Source of the DNA: Streptomyces justiciae
Lineage (GTDB): Bacteria > Actinomycetota > Actinomycetes > Streptomycetales > Streptomycetaceae
Direction: 5' to 3'
Length of the DNA: 64,000 nt
Assembly: GCF_015163075.1 (NCBI RefSeq)
Contig: NZ_JADDXU010000003.1
Span: 434,001-498,000, forward strand
This document shows positions 56,648-64,000 of this stretch, one piece after another; position 1 is the stretch's first letter; every line of letters starts with the position of its first letter. Both the position numbers and the translations under genes were made by a program. The notes beneath the pieces are model-generated. The model did no database searches. It was not told where the DNA came from and saw nothing but the letters and a program-made list of their open reading frames with translations.

Positions 56648-57034
56648 TCACCTCAGCGCATGCCCGGTCGTCGCGTCCACATGGTCCGGTACGTCGTCAT
56701 GGCGGTCCCCGACGGTGAGGGTGCCGGTGGGTTCGAACAGGAGGATCGCGGTGGGTGCGGGGGCGTACGGCTTGTGCTCGATGCCGCGCGGGACGGTGAA
56801 GACCGAGCCCTTCGGCAGGACCACCGTGCGCTCACCGGCCGGCTCCCGCAGGGAGATGTGCAGTTCGCCGTCCAGGACCAGGAAGAACTCGTCGGTGTGG
56901 TCATGGACGTGCCAGACGTGGTCGCCCTCGACCTTGGCGACACGGACGTCGTAGTCGTTGACGGCCGTGACGATGCGGGGGCTCCACGGCTCGGTGAAGG
57001 AGGCGAGGGCGGCGGAGAGCGCGATGGGTTCCAT
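56648..57034 (-). CDS. Single-domain cupin
   Basis: A 128-residue cupin with the metal motif WHVHDHTDEFFLVLDGEL (His-x-His and Glu) and the second-box His in PRGIEHKPYAP. It is divergent from the GlxA-type regulator gene, 52 bp away, so that regulator probably controls it. Such cupins often bind small organic acids or act as isomerases; the substrate is unknown. Confidence 0.82.
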   Translation of the reverse strand: MEPIALSAALASFTEPWSPRIVTAVNDYDVRVAKVEGDHVWHVHDHTDEFFLVLDGELHISLREPAGERTVVLPKGSVFTVPRGIEHKPYAPAPTAILLFEPTGTLTVGDRHDDVPDHVDATTGHALR

Positions 57035-57086
57035 GACGTCATCGTCCGGGGTGGCCGGGGCGGTTCACGAGTGCTAGGAATCGCAT

Positions 57087-58079
57087 ATGCCGCAAGGATT
57101 CTCTCAGCGTCCACATCGGGTGGTGCTCGTCGTCGACGAGAACTCCAACCCCTTCGAAATGAGCTGCGCCATCGAGATCTTCGGACTCCGGCGGCCCGAA
57201 CTCGGGCGGACCCTCTACGACTTCGCCCTGTGCGCCGCCGAGCCGCGCACCCGGATGCGGGACGGCTTCTTCACCCTCACCGACATTGCCGGACTGGAAG
57301 CCGCTGAGGAGGCGGACACCCTGGTCGTGCCGAACCGGCCCGACACCGCCACCCCACGCTCACCCCGCGTCCTGGACGCCGTACGCCGGGCACACGCGCG
57401 TGGCGCCCGTCTGCTCGGCTTCTGCTCGGGGGCGTTCACGCTGGCGGAGGCCGGGTTGCTCGACGGGCGACGGGCGGCCTGCCACTGGATGTGGGCCGAC
57501 TCCTTCCGGGCCCGGTTTCCGCAGGTACGGCTGGAGCCGGACGTGCTCTTCGTCGACGACGGGGACATCCTCACCGCGTCCGGCAGCGCCTCCGCACTCG
57601 ACCTCGGGCTGCACGTCGTACGACGCGACCACGGCGCCGAGATCGCCAATGCCGTCTCCCGCCGCCTCGTCTTCGCCGCCCACCGCGACGGCGGGCAGCG
57701 TCAGTTCGTGGAGCGGCCCATCCCCGAGGTGGCCGACGAGTCGCTGGGGCCGCTGCTGGCGTGGGCGCAGGAGCGGCTGGGCGAGCCCCTGACCGTGGCG
57801 GACCTGGCGGCCCGCGCGGCCGTCTCACCGGCCACGCTGCACCGCCGCTTCCAGGCCCAGCTGGGGACGACGCCGCTCGCCTGGCTGACCGGGGAGCGGG
57901 TGGCGCTGGCCTGCCGGCTGATCGAGCGGGGCGAGGAGCGCCTCGATGTCGTGGCCGCGCGGAGCGGACTCGGCACGGCGGCCAACCTCCGCGCGCGCGT
58001 GCGGCGCGAGACCGGGCTCAGCCCGTCGGAGTACCGGCGGCGTTTCGGCCCGGCGTCCGGGGAACCGGTCATGGCATGA
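57087..58079 (+). CDS. GlxA-type AraC-family regulator with DJ-1/PfpI domain
   Basis: A 330-residue transcriptional regulator. Residues 1-190 are a class I glutamine-amidotransferase-like (DJ-1/PfpI) ligand domain with the nucleophile-elbow cysteine in GFCSGAFTLAEAG. Residues about 220-325 are two AraC HTHs (TVADLAARAAVSPATLHRRF and LDVVAARSGLGTAANLRARV). It is divergent from a cupin gene. The ATG is at 57087. It overlaps the LURP-one gene as ATGA at its 3' end. Confidence 0.9.
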   Translation: MPQGFSQRPHRVVLVVDENSNPFEMSCAIEIFGLRRPELGRTLYDFALCAAEPRTRMRDGFFTLTDIAGLEAAEEADTLVVPNRPDTATPRSPRVLDAVRRAHARGARLLGFCSGAFTLAEAGLLDGRRAACHWMWADSFRARFPQVRLEPDVLFVDDGDILTASGSASALDLGLHVVRRDHGAEIANAVSRRLVFAAHRDGGQRQFVERPIPEVADESLGPLLAWAQERLGEPLTVADLAARAAVSPATLHRRFQAQLGTTPLAWLTGERVALACRLIERGEERLDVVAARSGLGTAANLRARVRRETGLSPSEYRRRFGPASGEPVMA

Positions 58080-58573
58080 GATTCCTCGTACGCGACCGGC
58101 TGCTCGGCTTCGGCGACGACTACTGGATCGAGGACGACCAGGGCAACAAGGTCTTCCTCGTCGACGGCAAGGCCATGCGGCTGCGCGACACCTTCGAGCT
58201 GAAGGACACGCGCGGGCGCGTCCTCATCGACATCCGCCAGAAGATGTTCGCCCTGCGCGACACGATGGTGATCGAACGGGACGGCGAGCCCCTGGCCCGC
58301 ATCAAACGCAAACGCCTGTCCCTGCTCCGCAACCACTACCGCGTCTCCCTGGCCGACGGCAGCACCGAACTCGACGTCAGCGGCAAGATCCTGGACCGCG
58401 AGTTCGCCATCGAGTACGACGAGGAGCTCCTCGCCGTCGTCTCGCGCCGCTGGCTGCACGTCCGGGAGACATACGGCGTGGACGTCGTACGGGAGGACGC
58501 GGACCCGGCGCTGCTGATCGCGGTGGCGGTCTGCGTGATCCACCTGGCGGAGAAGGAACGCGAGGAGGACTGA
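58076..58573 (+). CDS. LURP-one-related protein
   Basis: A 165-residue tubby-like beta-barrel protein of the LURP-one-related family (MRFLVRDRLLGFGDDYWIED, then FELKDTRGRVLIDIRQKMF and GKILDREFAIEYDEELLAVV). Members are thought to be phospholipid-scramblase-like membrane-associated proteins. The ATG overlaps the regulator stop by 4 bp, so the two are coupled. Its stop is 10 bp from the convergent amidase gene. Confidence 0.85.
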   Translation: MRFLVRDRLLGFGDDYWIEDDQGNKVFLVDGKAMRLRDTFELKDTRGRVLIDIRQKMFALRDTMVIERDGEPLARIKRKRLSLLRNHYRVSLADGSTELDVSGKILDREFAIEYDEELLAVVSRRWLHVRETYGVDVVREDADPALLIAVAVCVIHLAEKEREED

Positions 58574-58583
58574 CGACCGGCGT

Positions 58584-59381
58584 CTACGGCCTGCGCGGGG
58601 GCTCCAGGCCCAGGACGCGGTCCTTGAGGGCCGGGAACTGTTCGCGGGTCGTCGCGACCTTCCCGGGGTCGAACTCGACCGTGAGGACCTCCTCGCCGGC
58701 CCCCGCCTCCGCCAGCACCTCGCCCCAGGGATCGACCACGATCGAGTGACCGGCCTGCGGAACTCCCGCGTGCGTCCCGGCCGTTCCACACGCGAGCACG
58801 AACGCCTGGTTCTCCACCGCCCGCGCCTGAGCCAGCAGCGTCCAGTGCGCCCGGCGGCGCTCCGGCCAGCCCGCGGGGAGGACCAGGGTCTCGGCGCCGG
58901 CGTCGACGAGGCCGCGGAACAGTTCGGGGAAACGGAGGTCGTAGCAGGTGCCCAGACCGAGGGTCGTCTCGGGCAGACGGACCGTCACCAGCTCCCGGCC
59001 CGCGCCCATCAGCACGGCCTCGCCCTTGTCGAAGCCGAAGCGGTGGATCTTGCGGTAGGCGGCGATCAGATCACCGGAGGCGGAGAAGACGAGCGAGGTG
59101 TTGTACAGCGTCCCGTCGTCGGCGCGCTCGGGGATCGAGCCCGCGTGCAGCCACACGCCCGCGTCGCTCGCGGCCTTCGCCATCGCCTCGTGCGTCGGCC
59201 CGTCCACCGGTTCCGCGTCGCTGCCGAACCCCTCGTAGGCGAAGGCGCCCGTGGTCCACAGCTCGGGGAGGACGACGAGATCGGCGCCCGCCTGCGCCCG
59301 CACCAGGGAAGCCACCCGCCGTCGACGCGACTCGACCGATTCGTCCTCGTTCACGTCGATCTGGATCAGAGAGGCGCGCAC
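58584..59381 (-). CDS. Carbon-nitrogen hydrolase (nitrilase-superfamily amidase)
   Basis: A 265-residue amidase of the nitrilase superfamily. The catalytic triad is visible: Glu in VVLPELW, Lys in AYRKIHRFG and Cys in GLGTCYDLRFPEL. It resembles the NIT2/YafV-type omega-amidases that hydrolyse alpha-ketoglutaramate. The GTG at 59381 gives VRASLIQIDV, a proper first beta strand; a longer frame exists upstream but is unlikely. Confidence 0.87.
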   Translation of the reverse strand: MRASLIQIDVNEDESVESRRRRVASLVRAQAGADLVVLPELWTTGAFAYEGFGSDAEPVDGPTHEAMAKAASDAGVWLHAGSIPERADDGTLYNTSLVFSASGDLIAAYRKIHRFGFDKGEAVLMGAGRELVTVRLPETTLGLGTCYDLRFPELFRGLVDAGAETLVLPAGWPERRRAHWTLLAQARAVENQAFVLACGTAGTHAGVPQAGHSIVVDPWGEVLAEAGAGEEVLTVEFDPGKVATTREQFPALKDRVLGLEPPRRP

Positions 59382-59563
59382 ACTACCACCGTCCTGGCAT
59401 TCGAGCCGTTCACACGGGCCTACGATCGTCACACGAAAGCACTGCCGGGGTGCCTCACAGCAGCGTAACTTAGCGTCCCAAGACACCCGCTCAGTGCAGC
59501 CACCTCCCGCTGGCAACGCCGCCACCACCTGCCCGTGTACCGACCGCCGAGGGGTCCCGTTCC

Positions 59564-60388
59564 GTGAGTCTGCATCCCACCCTCCAGCCCTACGCCGACG
59601 CCTGGACCCACTCCATCGAAGCGATATCCGAGCTGGTGACCCCGCTCGTGGAAGGAGAGTGGAACCGGCGCACCCCGTGCCCGGGCTGGTCGGTCCGTGA
59701 CGTGGTCTCCCATGTCATCGGTCTGGACTGCGAGATGCTCGGCGACCCGCGCCCGATCCACACCCTGCCCCGCGACCTGTACCACGTGACGAACGAACAG
59801 CAGCGGTACACGGAGATGCAGGTCGACGTCCGCCGTCACCACACGGCGCCGGAGATGACGTCCGAGCTGGAGTACGTGATCATCCGCCGCAACCGCCAGC
59901 TCCGCAACGAGTCGCGTGACCCGGGCACCAAGGTGCGTGGCCCCTACGGCAGCGAACTGACGCTCGAGGAGTCCATGCGCCGCCATGCCTTCGACGTCTG
60001 GGTCCACGAGCAGGACCTGCGCGCCGCCCTCGGCCGCCCGGGCAACCTCGACTCGCCCGGCGCGCACATCGCGCGCGACTATCTGCTCGCCGAACTCCCC
60101 GCCGTGGTCGCGGAGAAGGCCGACGCCCCGCGCAGTTCGGCGGTCGTCTTCGACGTCCACGGCCCCATCGAGTTCCTGCGCACGATCCGCGTCGACATCC
60201 AGGGCCGCGGCACCCTCGAAACGGCCCCGGCCCTCGGCCCCGCCGCCACCCTCACCCTCGACTGGGAGACGTACGTCCGCCTGGCCTGCGGCCGGGTGAC
60301 GCCGGAGCAGGTGGCGGACCGGGTGAAGGCGGAGGGCGAACCCCAGCTGACGACGGCGATCCTCAGGAACTTCGCGGTGACGCCGTAA
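59564..60388 (+). CDS. Maleylpyruvate-isomerase-family (DinB-like) protein
   Basis: A 274-residue protein with GTG start. The N-terminal helical domain has the mycothiol-dependent maleylpyruvate isomerase pattern (EGEWNRRTPCPGWSVRDVVSHVIG with the metal His), a second metal motif FDVWVHEQDLR, and a C-terminal SCP2-like part (YVRLACGRVTPEQV). The family uses mycothiol or binds metal; the specific reaction is not assignable. Confidence 0.82.
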   Translation: MSLHPTLQPYADAWTHSIEAISELVTPLVEGEWNRRTPCPGWSVRDVVSHVIGLDCEMLGDPRPIHTLPRDLYHVTNEQQRYTEMQVDVRRHHTAPEMTSELEYVIIRRNRQLRNESRDPGTKVRGPYGSELTLEESMRRHAFDVWVHEQDLRAALGRPGNLDSPGAHIARDYLLAELPAVVAEKADAPRSSAVVFDVHGPIEFLRTIRVDIQGRGTLETAPALGPAATLTLDWETYVRLACGRVTPEQVADRVKAEGEPQLTTAILRNFAVTP

Positions 60389-60470
60389 CGGCACTTTTTC
60401 AGCCGACCGAGTCGGAGCAGGACTTCTTGACCCAGCGAGTCGGGTGGTGGATGGGCGAAGGCCCGGGGGT

Positions 60471-60489
60471 CTGGGGGCAGAGCCCCCAG
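60471..60489. terminator. GC hairpin, abundant Streptomyces type
   Basis: The 8-bp stem CTGGGGGC-AGA-GCCCCCAG, embedded in GGGGGTCTGGGGGCAGAGCC, is a very common Streptomyces intergenic element. Here it separates two convergent genes and probably terminates both. Confidence 0.65.
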
Positions 60490-60514
60490 GGCCGCCCGCA
60501 CCAACGCGCCCCGC

Positions 60515-61810
60515 TCACGCAGGAACGTGCACTGCCTCCACCCGGCTCGCGACAAGCCGCTCCCGCTCCCGGCGAATCGCCCGCTTCCGCAACCGCAGAA
60601 TCTGACTGACACCCACCGCCTGGAGCACGAACACCACGGAGAACGCGATCCGATAGTTGTCCCCGGTCGCATCCAGCAGCACCCCCACCGCGAACAACGT
60701 CGTCATCGAGGCGACGAACCCGCCCATGTTGGTGATCCCGGACGCCGTCCCCTGCCGCTCCGGCGGATTCGCCGGCCGCGCGAAGTCGAAGCCCAGCATG
60801 GAGGCCGGCCCACAAGCCCCCAGCACCGCGCACAGCACCACCAGCAGCCACATCGGCGCGTGCTCACCGGGATACGCCAGCGTCACCGCCCACAGCAGCG
60901 CCGTCGCACCCACGGTCCCGAGCGCCAGCGGCAGCCGCGCCTCGTGGTGCCGGGCGACGACCTGGCCGTAGACGAGCCCGATGAGCATGTTGGACAGCAC
61001 CACGAGGGTCAGCAGCTCACCGGCGGTCGCCCGGGACAGCCCCTGTGCCTCGACCAGGAACGGCAGGCCCCACAGCAGCAGGAACACCATCGCCGGGAAC
61101 TGGGTCGTGAAGTGCACCCACAGCCCGAGCCGTGTCCCCGGCTCCCGCCAGGACGCGGCGATCTGACGGCGCACGTAGGCCGCGCCCTGGTGCGGGACGG
61201 GCTCGGGCTCGTACCCCTCGGGGTGGTCCTTGAGGAAGAGGAGCAGCAGCACCAGCACCACCACGCCCGCGAGCGCACTGCCCGCGAAGGCGGCCGTCCA
61301 GCCGATGCCGTGCAGCAGCCGGGCCAGCACCAGGGTGGAGACGAGGTTGCCGGCCATGCCGACCAGTCCCGCGAGCTGGGCGACCAGCGGGCCGCGCCGG
61401 GCGGGGAACCAGCGGCTGCCGAGCCGCAGCACGCTGATGAACGTCATCGCGTCACCGCAGCCGAGCAGCGCGCGCGAGGCGAGGGCCATGCCGTACGAGG
61501 GGGAGAAGGCGAAGCCCAGCTGTCCCGCCGTGAACAGCACGACCCCGATGGTCAGCACCTTCTTGGTGCCGAGCCGGTCGACGAGCAGGCCGACGGGTAT
61601 CTGCATGCCCGCGTAGACCAGCAGCTGGAGGATCGAGAACGTCGACAGCGCGGAGGCGTTGACGTGGAAGCGGTCGGCGGCGTCGAGGCCGGCGACGCCG
61701 AGCGACGTGCGGAAGATGACGGCGACGAAGTAGACGGAGACGCCGATGCCCCAGACGGCCATGGCACGGCGGCCGCCCGGAGGATCACCGGGCAGGGCCT
61801 CGGACCTCAT
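60515..61810 (-). CDS. MFS transporter
   Basis: A 431-residue 12-segment MFS permease (MAVWGIGVSVYFVAVIFRTSLG, loop signature GLLVDRLGTKKVLTIG). It resembles the glucarate/organic-anion or nitrate-type MFS of actinobacteria. Its ATG overlaps the stop of the GntR regulator by 4 bp, so the regulator and permease form one operon and the permease is probably under that regulator's control. Confidence 0.85.
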   Translation of the reverse strand: MRSEALPGDPPGGRRAMAVWGIGVSVYFVAVIFRTSLGVAGLDAADRFHVNASALSTFSILQLLVYAGMQIPVGLLVDRLGTKKVLTIGVVLFTAGQLGFAFSPSYGMALASRALLGCGDAMTFISVLRLGSRWFPARRGPLVAQLAGLVGMAGNLVSTLVLARLLHGIGWTAAFAGSALAGVVVLVLLLLFLKDHPEGYEPEPVPHQGAAYVRRQIAASWREPGTRLGLWVHFTTQFPAMVFLLLWGLPFLVEAQGLSRATAGELLTLVVLSNMLIGLVYGQVVARHHEARLPLALGTVGATALLWAVTLAYPGEHAPMWLLVVLCAVLGACGPASMLGFDFARPANPPERQGTASGITNMGGFVASMTTLFAVGVLLDATGDNYRIAFSVVFVLQAVGVSQILRLRKRAIRRERERLVASRVEAVHVPA

Positions 61811-62490
61811 CGGACCTCACCCCGCGCGAGGTGGGAGAACCACTCGACGTGTCCGTGAATGAGCCCGACGACCGCCTCCGCGTCGCCGGAGCGCAGCGCT
61901 TCGAGGATCTGCTCGTGCTCGGTGAGGGTCTTGGTGATGCGGTCCGGGTGGGCGTGCATGACCGCGACGCCCATCCTGAGCTGCCGGTCGCGTAGCTGGT
62001 CGTAGAGCCGGGAGAGGATCTCGTTGCCGCCGCTGCGGACGATCTCGGCGTGGAAGCAACGGTCGGTGACCGCGGCGCCCGCCAGGTCCCCGGCGGCGGC
62101 CTGCTCCTTCTGCCGCGCGAGCAGTTCCTCCAGGCGCGCGATGAGCTGCGGTGACGCCGGTACGGCCTTCCGCGCGGCGTGTTCCTCGACCAGCTGCCGG
62201 GTCTCCACCACGTCCGCGATCTCCTGCGCGGAGACCGGCAGGACCATCGCGCCCTTCTTGGGATAGAGCTTGATCAGCCCTTCGACCTCGAGCCGCAGCA
62301 GTGCCTCGCGCACCGGCGTCCTGGACACCCCCACGGCCTCGGCGAGCTCGCCCTCGGTGAGCAGCGTCCCGCCCTCGTAGCGGCGCTCCAGGACGCCCTG
62401 CTTGACGTGGGCGTAGACGCGGTCGGCGGCGGGCGGTTGCTTGGTGGGGGCGGCGGGCTGGTCGGTGGCTGCGGGTGGGGCGGAAGGCAT
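61807..62490 (-). CDS. GntR-family regulator, FCD subfamily
   Basis: A 227-residue regulator. The winged HTH is at about 25-85 (LTEGELAEAVGVSRTPVREALLRLEVEGLI) and the all-helical FCD ligand domain follows with candidate metal residues (RCFHAEIVRSGGNE, HEQILEALRSGD, HGHVEWF). The ATG at 62490 begins MPSAPPAATDQ; upstream in-frame sequence contains the probable operator. It leads the downstream MFS gene. Confidence 0.87.
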   Translation of the reverse strand: MPSAPPAATDQPAAPTKQPPAADRVYAHVKQGVLERRYEGGTLLTEGELAEAVGVSRTPVREALLRLEVEGLIKLYPKKGAMVLPVSAQEIADVVETRQLVEEHAARKAVPASPQLIARLEELLARQKEQAAAGDLAGAAVTDRCFHAEIVRSGGNEILSRLYDQLRDRQLRMGVAVMHAHPDRITKTLTEHEQILEALRSGDAEAVVGLIHGHVEWFSHLARGEVR

Positions 62491-62503
62491 GCGCACAGCA
62501 TAG

Positions 62504-62520
62504 ATACAACACGTGTGCAT
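62504..62520. promoter_or_regulatory. Probable autoregulatory operator of the GntR gene
   Basis: ATACAACACGTGTGCAT is an imperfect palindrome centred on ACACGTGT, 14 bp upstream of the GntR start codon. Confidence 0.3.
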
Positions 62521-62675
62521 GAGGGATCCCGTTCCATCATGCGGACCGCAACACTCGCCCCAGTCGCCGCACAACCTTCTGTGCTACTTACGTGTCACAC
62601 ACTTGCGGCCCCCTCGCCTTTCCCCTCCAACTCGGCCGCATCACAGGCGAATTCGACGTATTCGGGGTATTTCAG

Positions 62676-63575
62676 TTGACAACCGCTACTAAGGGCCTCC
62701 GTGTCCGCAGAGCCGCTGCCGTCGCCCTCACGACCGGCGCGATGCTCGCCACCGGGGCTCTCACCGCGGCGCCGGCGCAGGCCGTCACCACGCCCACCAT
62801 CACCGCCAAGAGCGGGTACCTGATGAACAGCGCCACGGGAACAACGCTCTTCAGCAAGAACGCCGGCACCCACCGCCTCACCGCTTCGACGACGAAGATC
62901 ATGACCGCGAAGGTCGTGCTCACGCAGTCGAACCTGAACCTGGACGCCAAGGTCACGATCAAGAAGGCGTACAGCGACTACATCGTCTCCAAGGGCGCCT
63001 CGTCGGCTCACCTCATCGTCGGCGACAAGGTCACCGTCCGTCAGCTGCTCTACGGGATGATGCTGCCGTCCGGCTGTGACGCCGCGATGGCGTTGGCCGA
63101 CAAGTTCGGCAGCGGTACGACGGTCGCGGCCCGCACCAAGAACTTCATCGCCAAGATGAACAACAAGGCCGCGGCCCTCGGCATGACGAACACGCACTTC
63201 GACTCGTTCGACGGCATCAGCAACGGCTCGAACTACTCGTCGGCGAAGGACCTCACCATCCTCGCCCGCAGCGCGATGAAGAGCTCCACGTTCAAGTCGG
63301 TCGTCAAGACCAAGTCGTACACGGCCAAGACGATCACGAGCAGCGGTTCCACCCGCACCATGTCGGCGTGGAAGAACACCAACACCCTGCTCGGCTGGAA
63401 CGGCACGCTCGGCGTGAAGACCGGCTCCGGCACCGAGGCGAAGTACTGCCTCGTCTTCGCCGCCACGTACAACGGAGAGTCGGTGATGGGCGCCGTCCTC
63501 ACCGCCTCCTCGGCGGACAACCGCACGGCGGACGTGAAGAAGCTCATCAACTACGGCTACGCGAAGATCAGCTGA
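62676..63575 (+). CDS. D-alanyl-D-alanine carboxypeptidase (S11, low-molecular-weight PBP)
   Basis: A 299-residue exported carboxypeptidase that trims peptidoglycan pentapeptides. The signal peptide is GLRVRRAAAVALTTGAMLAT to about APAQA. The motifs are STTK (SxxK nucleophile in ASTTKIM), SGC (in place of SxN, common in actinobacterial S11 enzymes) and KTG in GVKTGSG. There is no C-terminal membrane anchor. I place the start at the TTG at 62676, with GGGG 8 nt upstream; an upstream ATG at 62592 would give an unusual N-terminus. Confidence 0.85.
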   Translation: MTTATKGLRVRRAAAVALTTGAMLATGALTAAPAQAVTTPTITAKSGYLMNSATGTTLFSKNAGTHRLTASTTKIMTAKVVLTQSNLNLDAKVTIKKAYSDYIVSKGASSAHLIVGDKVTVRQLLYGMMLPSGCDAAMALADKFGSGTTVAARTKNFIAKMNNKAAALGMTNTHFDSFDGISNGSNYSSAKDLTILARSAMKSSTFKSVVKTKSYTAKTITSSGSTRTMSAWKNTNTLLGWNGTLGVKTGSGTEAKYCLVFAATYNGESVMGAVLTASSADNRTADVKKLINYGYAKIS

Positions 63576-63592
63576 CGCGTAGGGACGTAACG

Positions 63593-63618
63593 AGGGGGCC
63601 TGCGACAGCGGGCCCCCT
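63593..63618. terminator. Terminator between carboxypeptidase and acetyltransferase genes
   Basis: An 8-bp stem AGGGGGCC (63593-63600) with GGCCCCCT (63611-63618), between two convergent genes. Confidence 0.65.
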
Positions 63619-63626
63619 CACGCATG

Positions 63627-64000
63627 TCACCGCACCGGCAGGAAGAACCGCCGCTTGTCCTTGGAGGTGGCCCCGATCCGCCCGTAGAACCGGATGGCCC
63701 CGTCGTTCCACACGGGCGTCTGCCACTGCACCTGCCCAAGCCCCAGCCGCCGCGCCTCCCCACGCACGGCATCCATGAGTAACTCCCCGATACCAAGCCC
63801 CCGATGCCCGTCCCGCAGGTACAGGCAGTCCATGTGCAGGTACTCCTCCCCGTCCCAGGTGGACACCTCAGCGGAACAGGTGGCGTACCCGACAAGGGGC
63901 CCGCCTTCCCTCAACTCGGCGACCAGCCCGATCAGTCGAGGCTCGGGCTCCCCGAACAACAAAAACCCCAGCCGCTCGGCCAGCCCCTTGGCAGGCGGAT
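63627..64000 (-). CDS. GNAT-family N-acetyltransferase (C-terminal part, cut by the window edge)
   Basis: The frame is open to the window end, so the N-terminus is missing. The visible 124 residues include the acetyl-CoA loop (RDGHRGLGIGELLMDAV, an R/Q-x-x-G-x-G/A pattern) and a typical end (WNDGAIRFYGRIGATSKDKRRFFL). It is a GNAT acetyltransferase; the substrate is unknown. Confidence 0.8.
   Translation of the reverse strand, partial: PPAKGLAERLGFLLFGEPEPRLIGLVAELREGGPLVGYATCSAEVSTWDGEEYLHMDCLYLRDGHRGLGIGELLMDAVRGEARRLGLGQVQWQTPVWNDGAIRFYGRIGATSKDKRRFFLPVR

Overview
The window is high-GC, Streptomyces-type chromosomal DNA. Supporting signs are the codon bias, many GTG/TTG starts, 4-bp ATGA/GTGA stop-start overlaps, long G+C hairpin terminators without U-tracts, Tat-exported enzymes, and a snapalysin next to its LysR regulator. 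Two housekeeping tRNA synthetases, metG (6.1-7.9 kb) and aspS (38.5-40.2 kb, minus strand), act as anchors. Most of the DNA between them looks accessory.

Region by region. 0-6 kb: snapalysin and LysR pair with a shared operator, a PhoX-type phosphatase, and a von Willebrand A protein with a very long Glu/Pro/Val/Ala linker. 6-15.3 kb: metG, a TIR-domain protein, a secreted pectate lyase, a PH-domain protein, a secreted FG-GAP/VCBS protein and small membrane or secreted proteins. 15.7-34.9 kb: a biosynthetic gene cluster. A HTH regulator (+) faces a long minus-strand operon of 12 genes (30596 down to 16749): two ATP-grasp ligases, a solute-binding-protein homologue without a signal peptide, a SidA/IucD/PvdA-type N-monooxygenase, a diaminobutyrate-type aminotransferase, a second N-monooxygenase, a cupin, a D-amino-acid/glycine-oxidase-like flavoenzyme, a serine acetyltransferase, a methionyl-tRNA-synthetase-like protein, an APC-type permease and a rhodanese. 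A divergent plus-strand unit carries a DUF3291 protein, two MFS exporters with a shrunken MFS remnant between them, and a DinB-fold protein.

The combination of N-monooxygenase, cupin, MetRS-like protein and glycine-oxidase-like flavoenzyme is the known hydrazine (N-N bond) forming set of the s56-p1 and triacsin pathways. Here the cupin and MetRS-like parts are separate genes. No NRPS or PKS is present, and the two ATP-grasp ligases probably do the amide assembly. I therefore read 16.7-34.9 kb as an N-N-bond (hydrazine/hydrazide) natural-product cluster whose product I cannot name. A palindrome, TGGCAC-N4-GTGCCA, occurs both upstream of the regulator and in the divergent cluster promoter, suggesting a dedicated regulon.

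34.9-45 kb: two paralogous Tat-exported intradiol-dioxygenase-like proteins flanking an MFS permease, aspS, a PAS/GAF/SpoIIE/HATPase regulator, an AI-2E-family membrane protein, a HAD phosphatase and pirin. 45-64 kb: a secreted beta-propeller protein, an SseB-like protein, a TnpB element (no TnpA), a FadE5-like acyl-CoA dehydrogenase, an M18 aminopeptidase, a processive GT2 glycosyltransferase behind a structured leader, an NHL/TlpA protein, a GlxA-type regulator, a LURP-one protein, a nitrilase-family amidase, a maleylpyruvate-isomerase-like protein, a GntR/MFS pair, a D,D-carboxypeptidase and a truncated GNAT acetyltransferase at the right edge. I saw no tRNA or rRNA genes and no CRISPR array.
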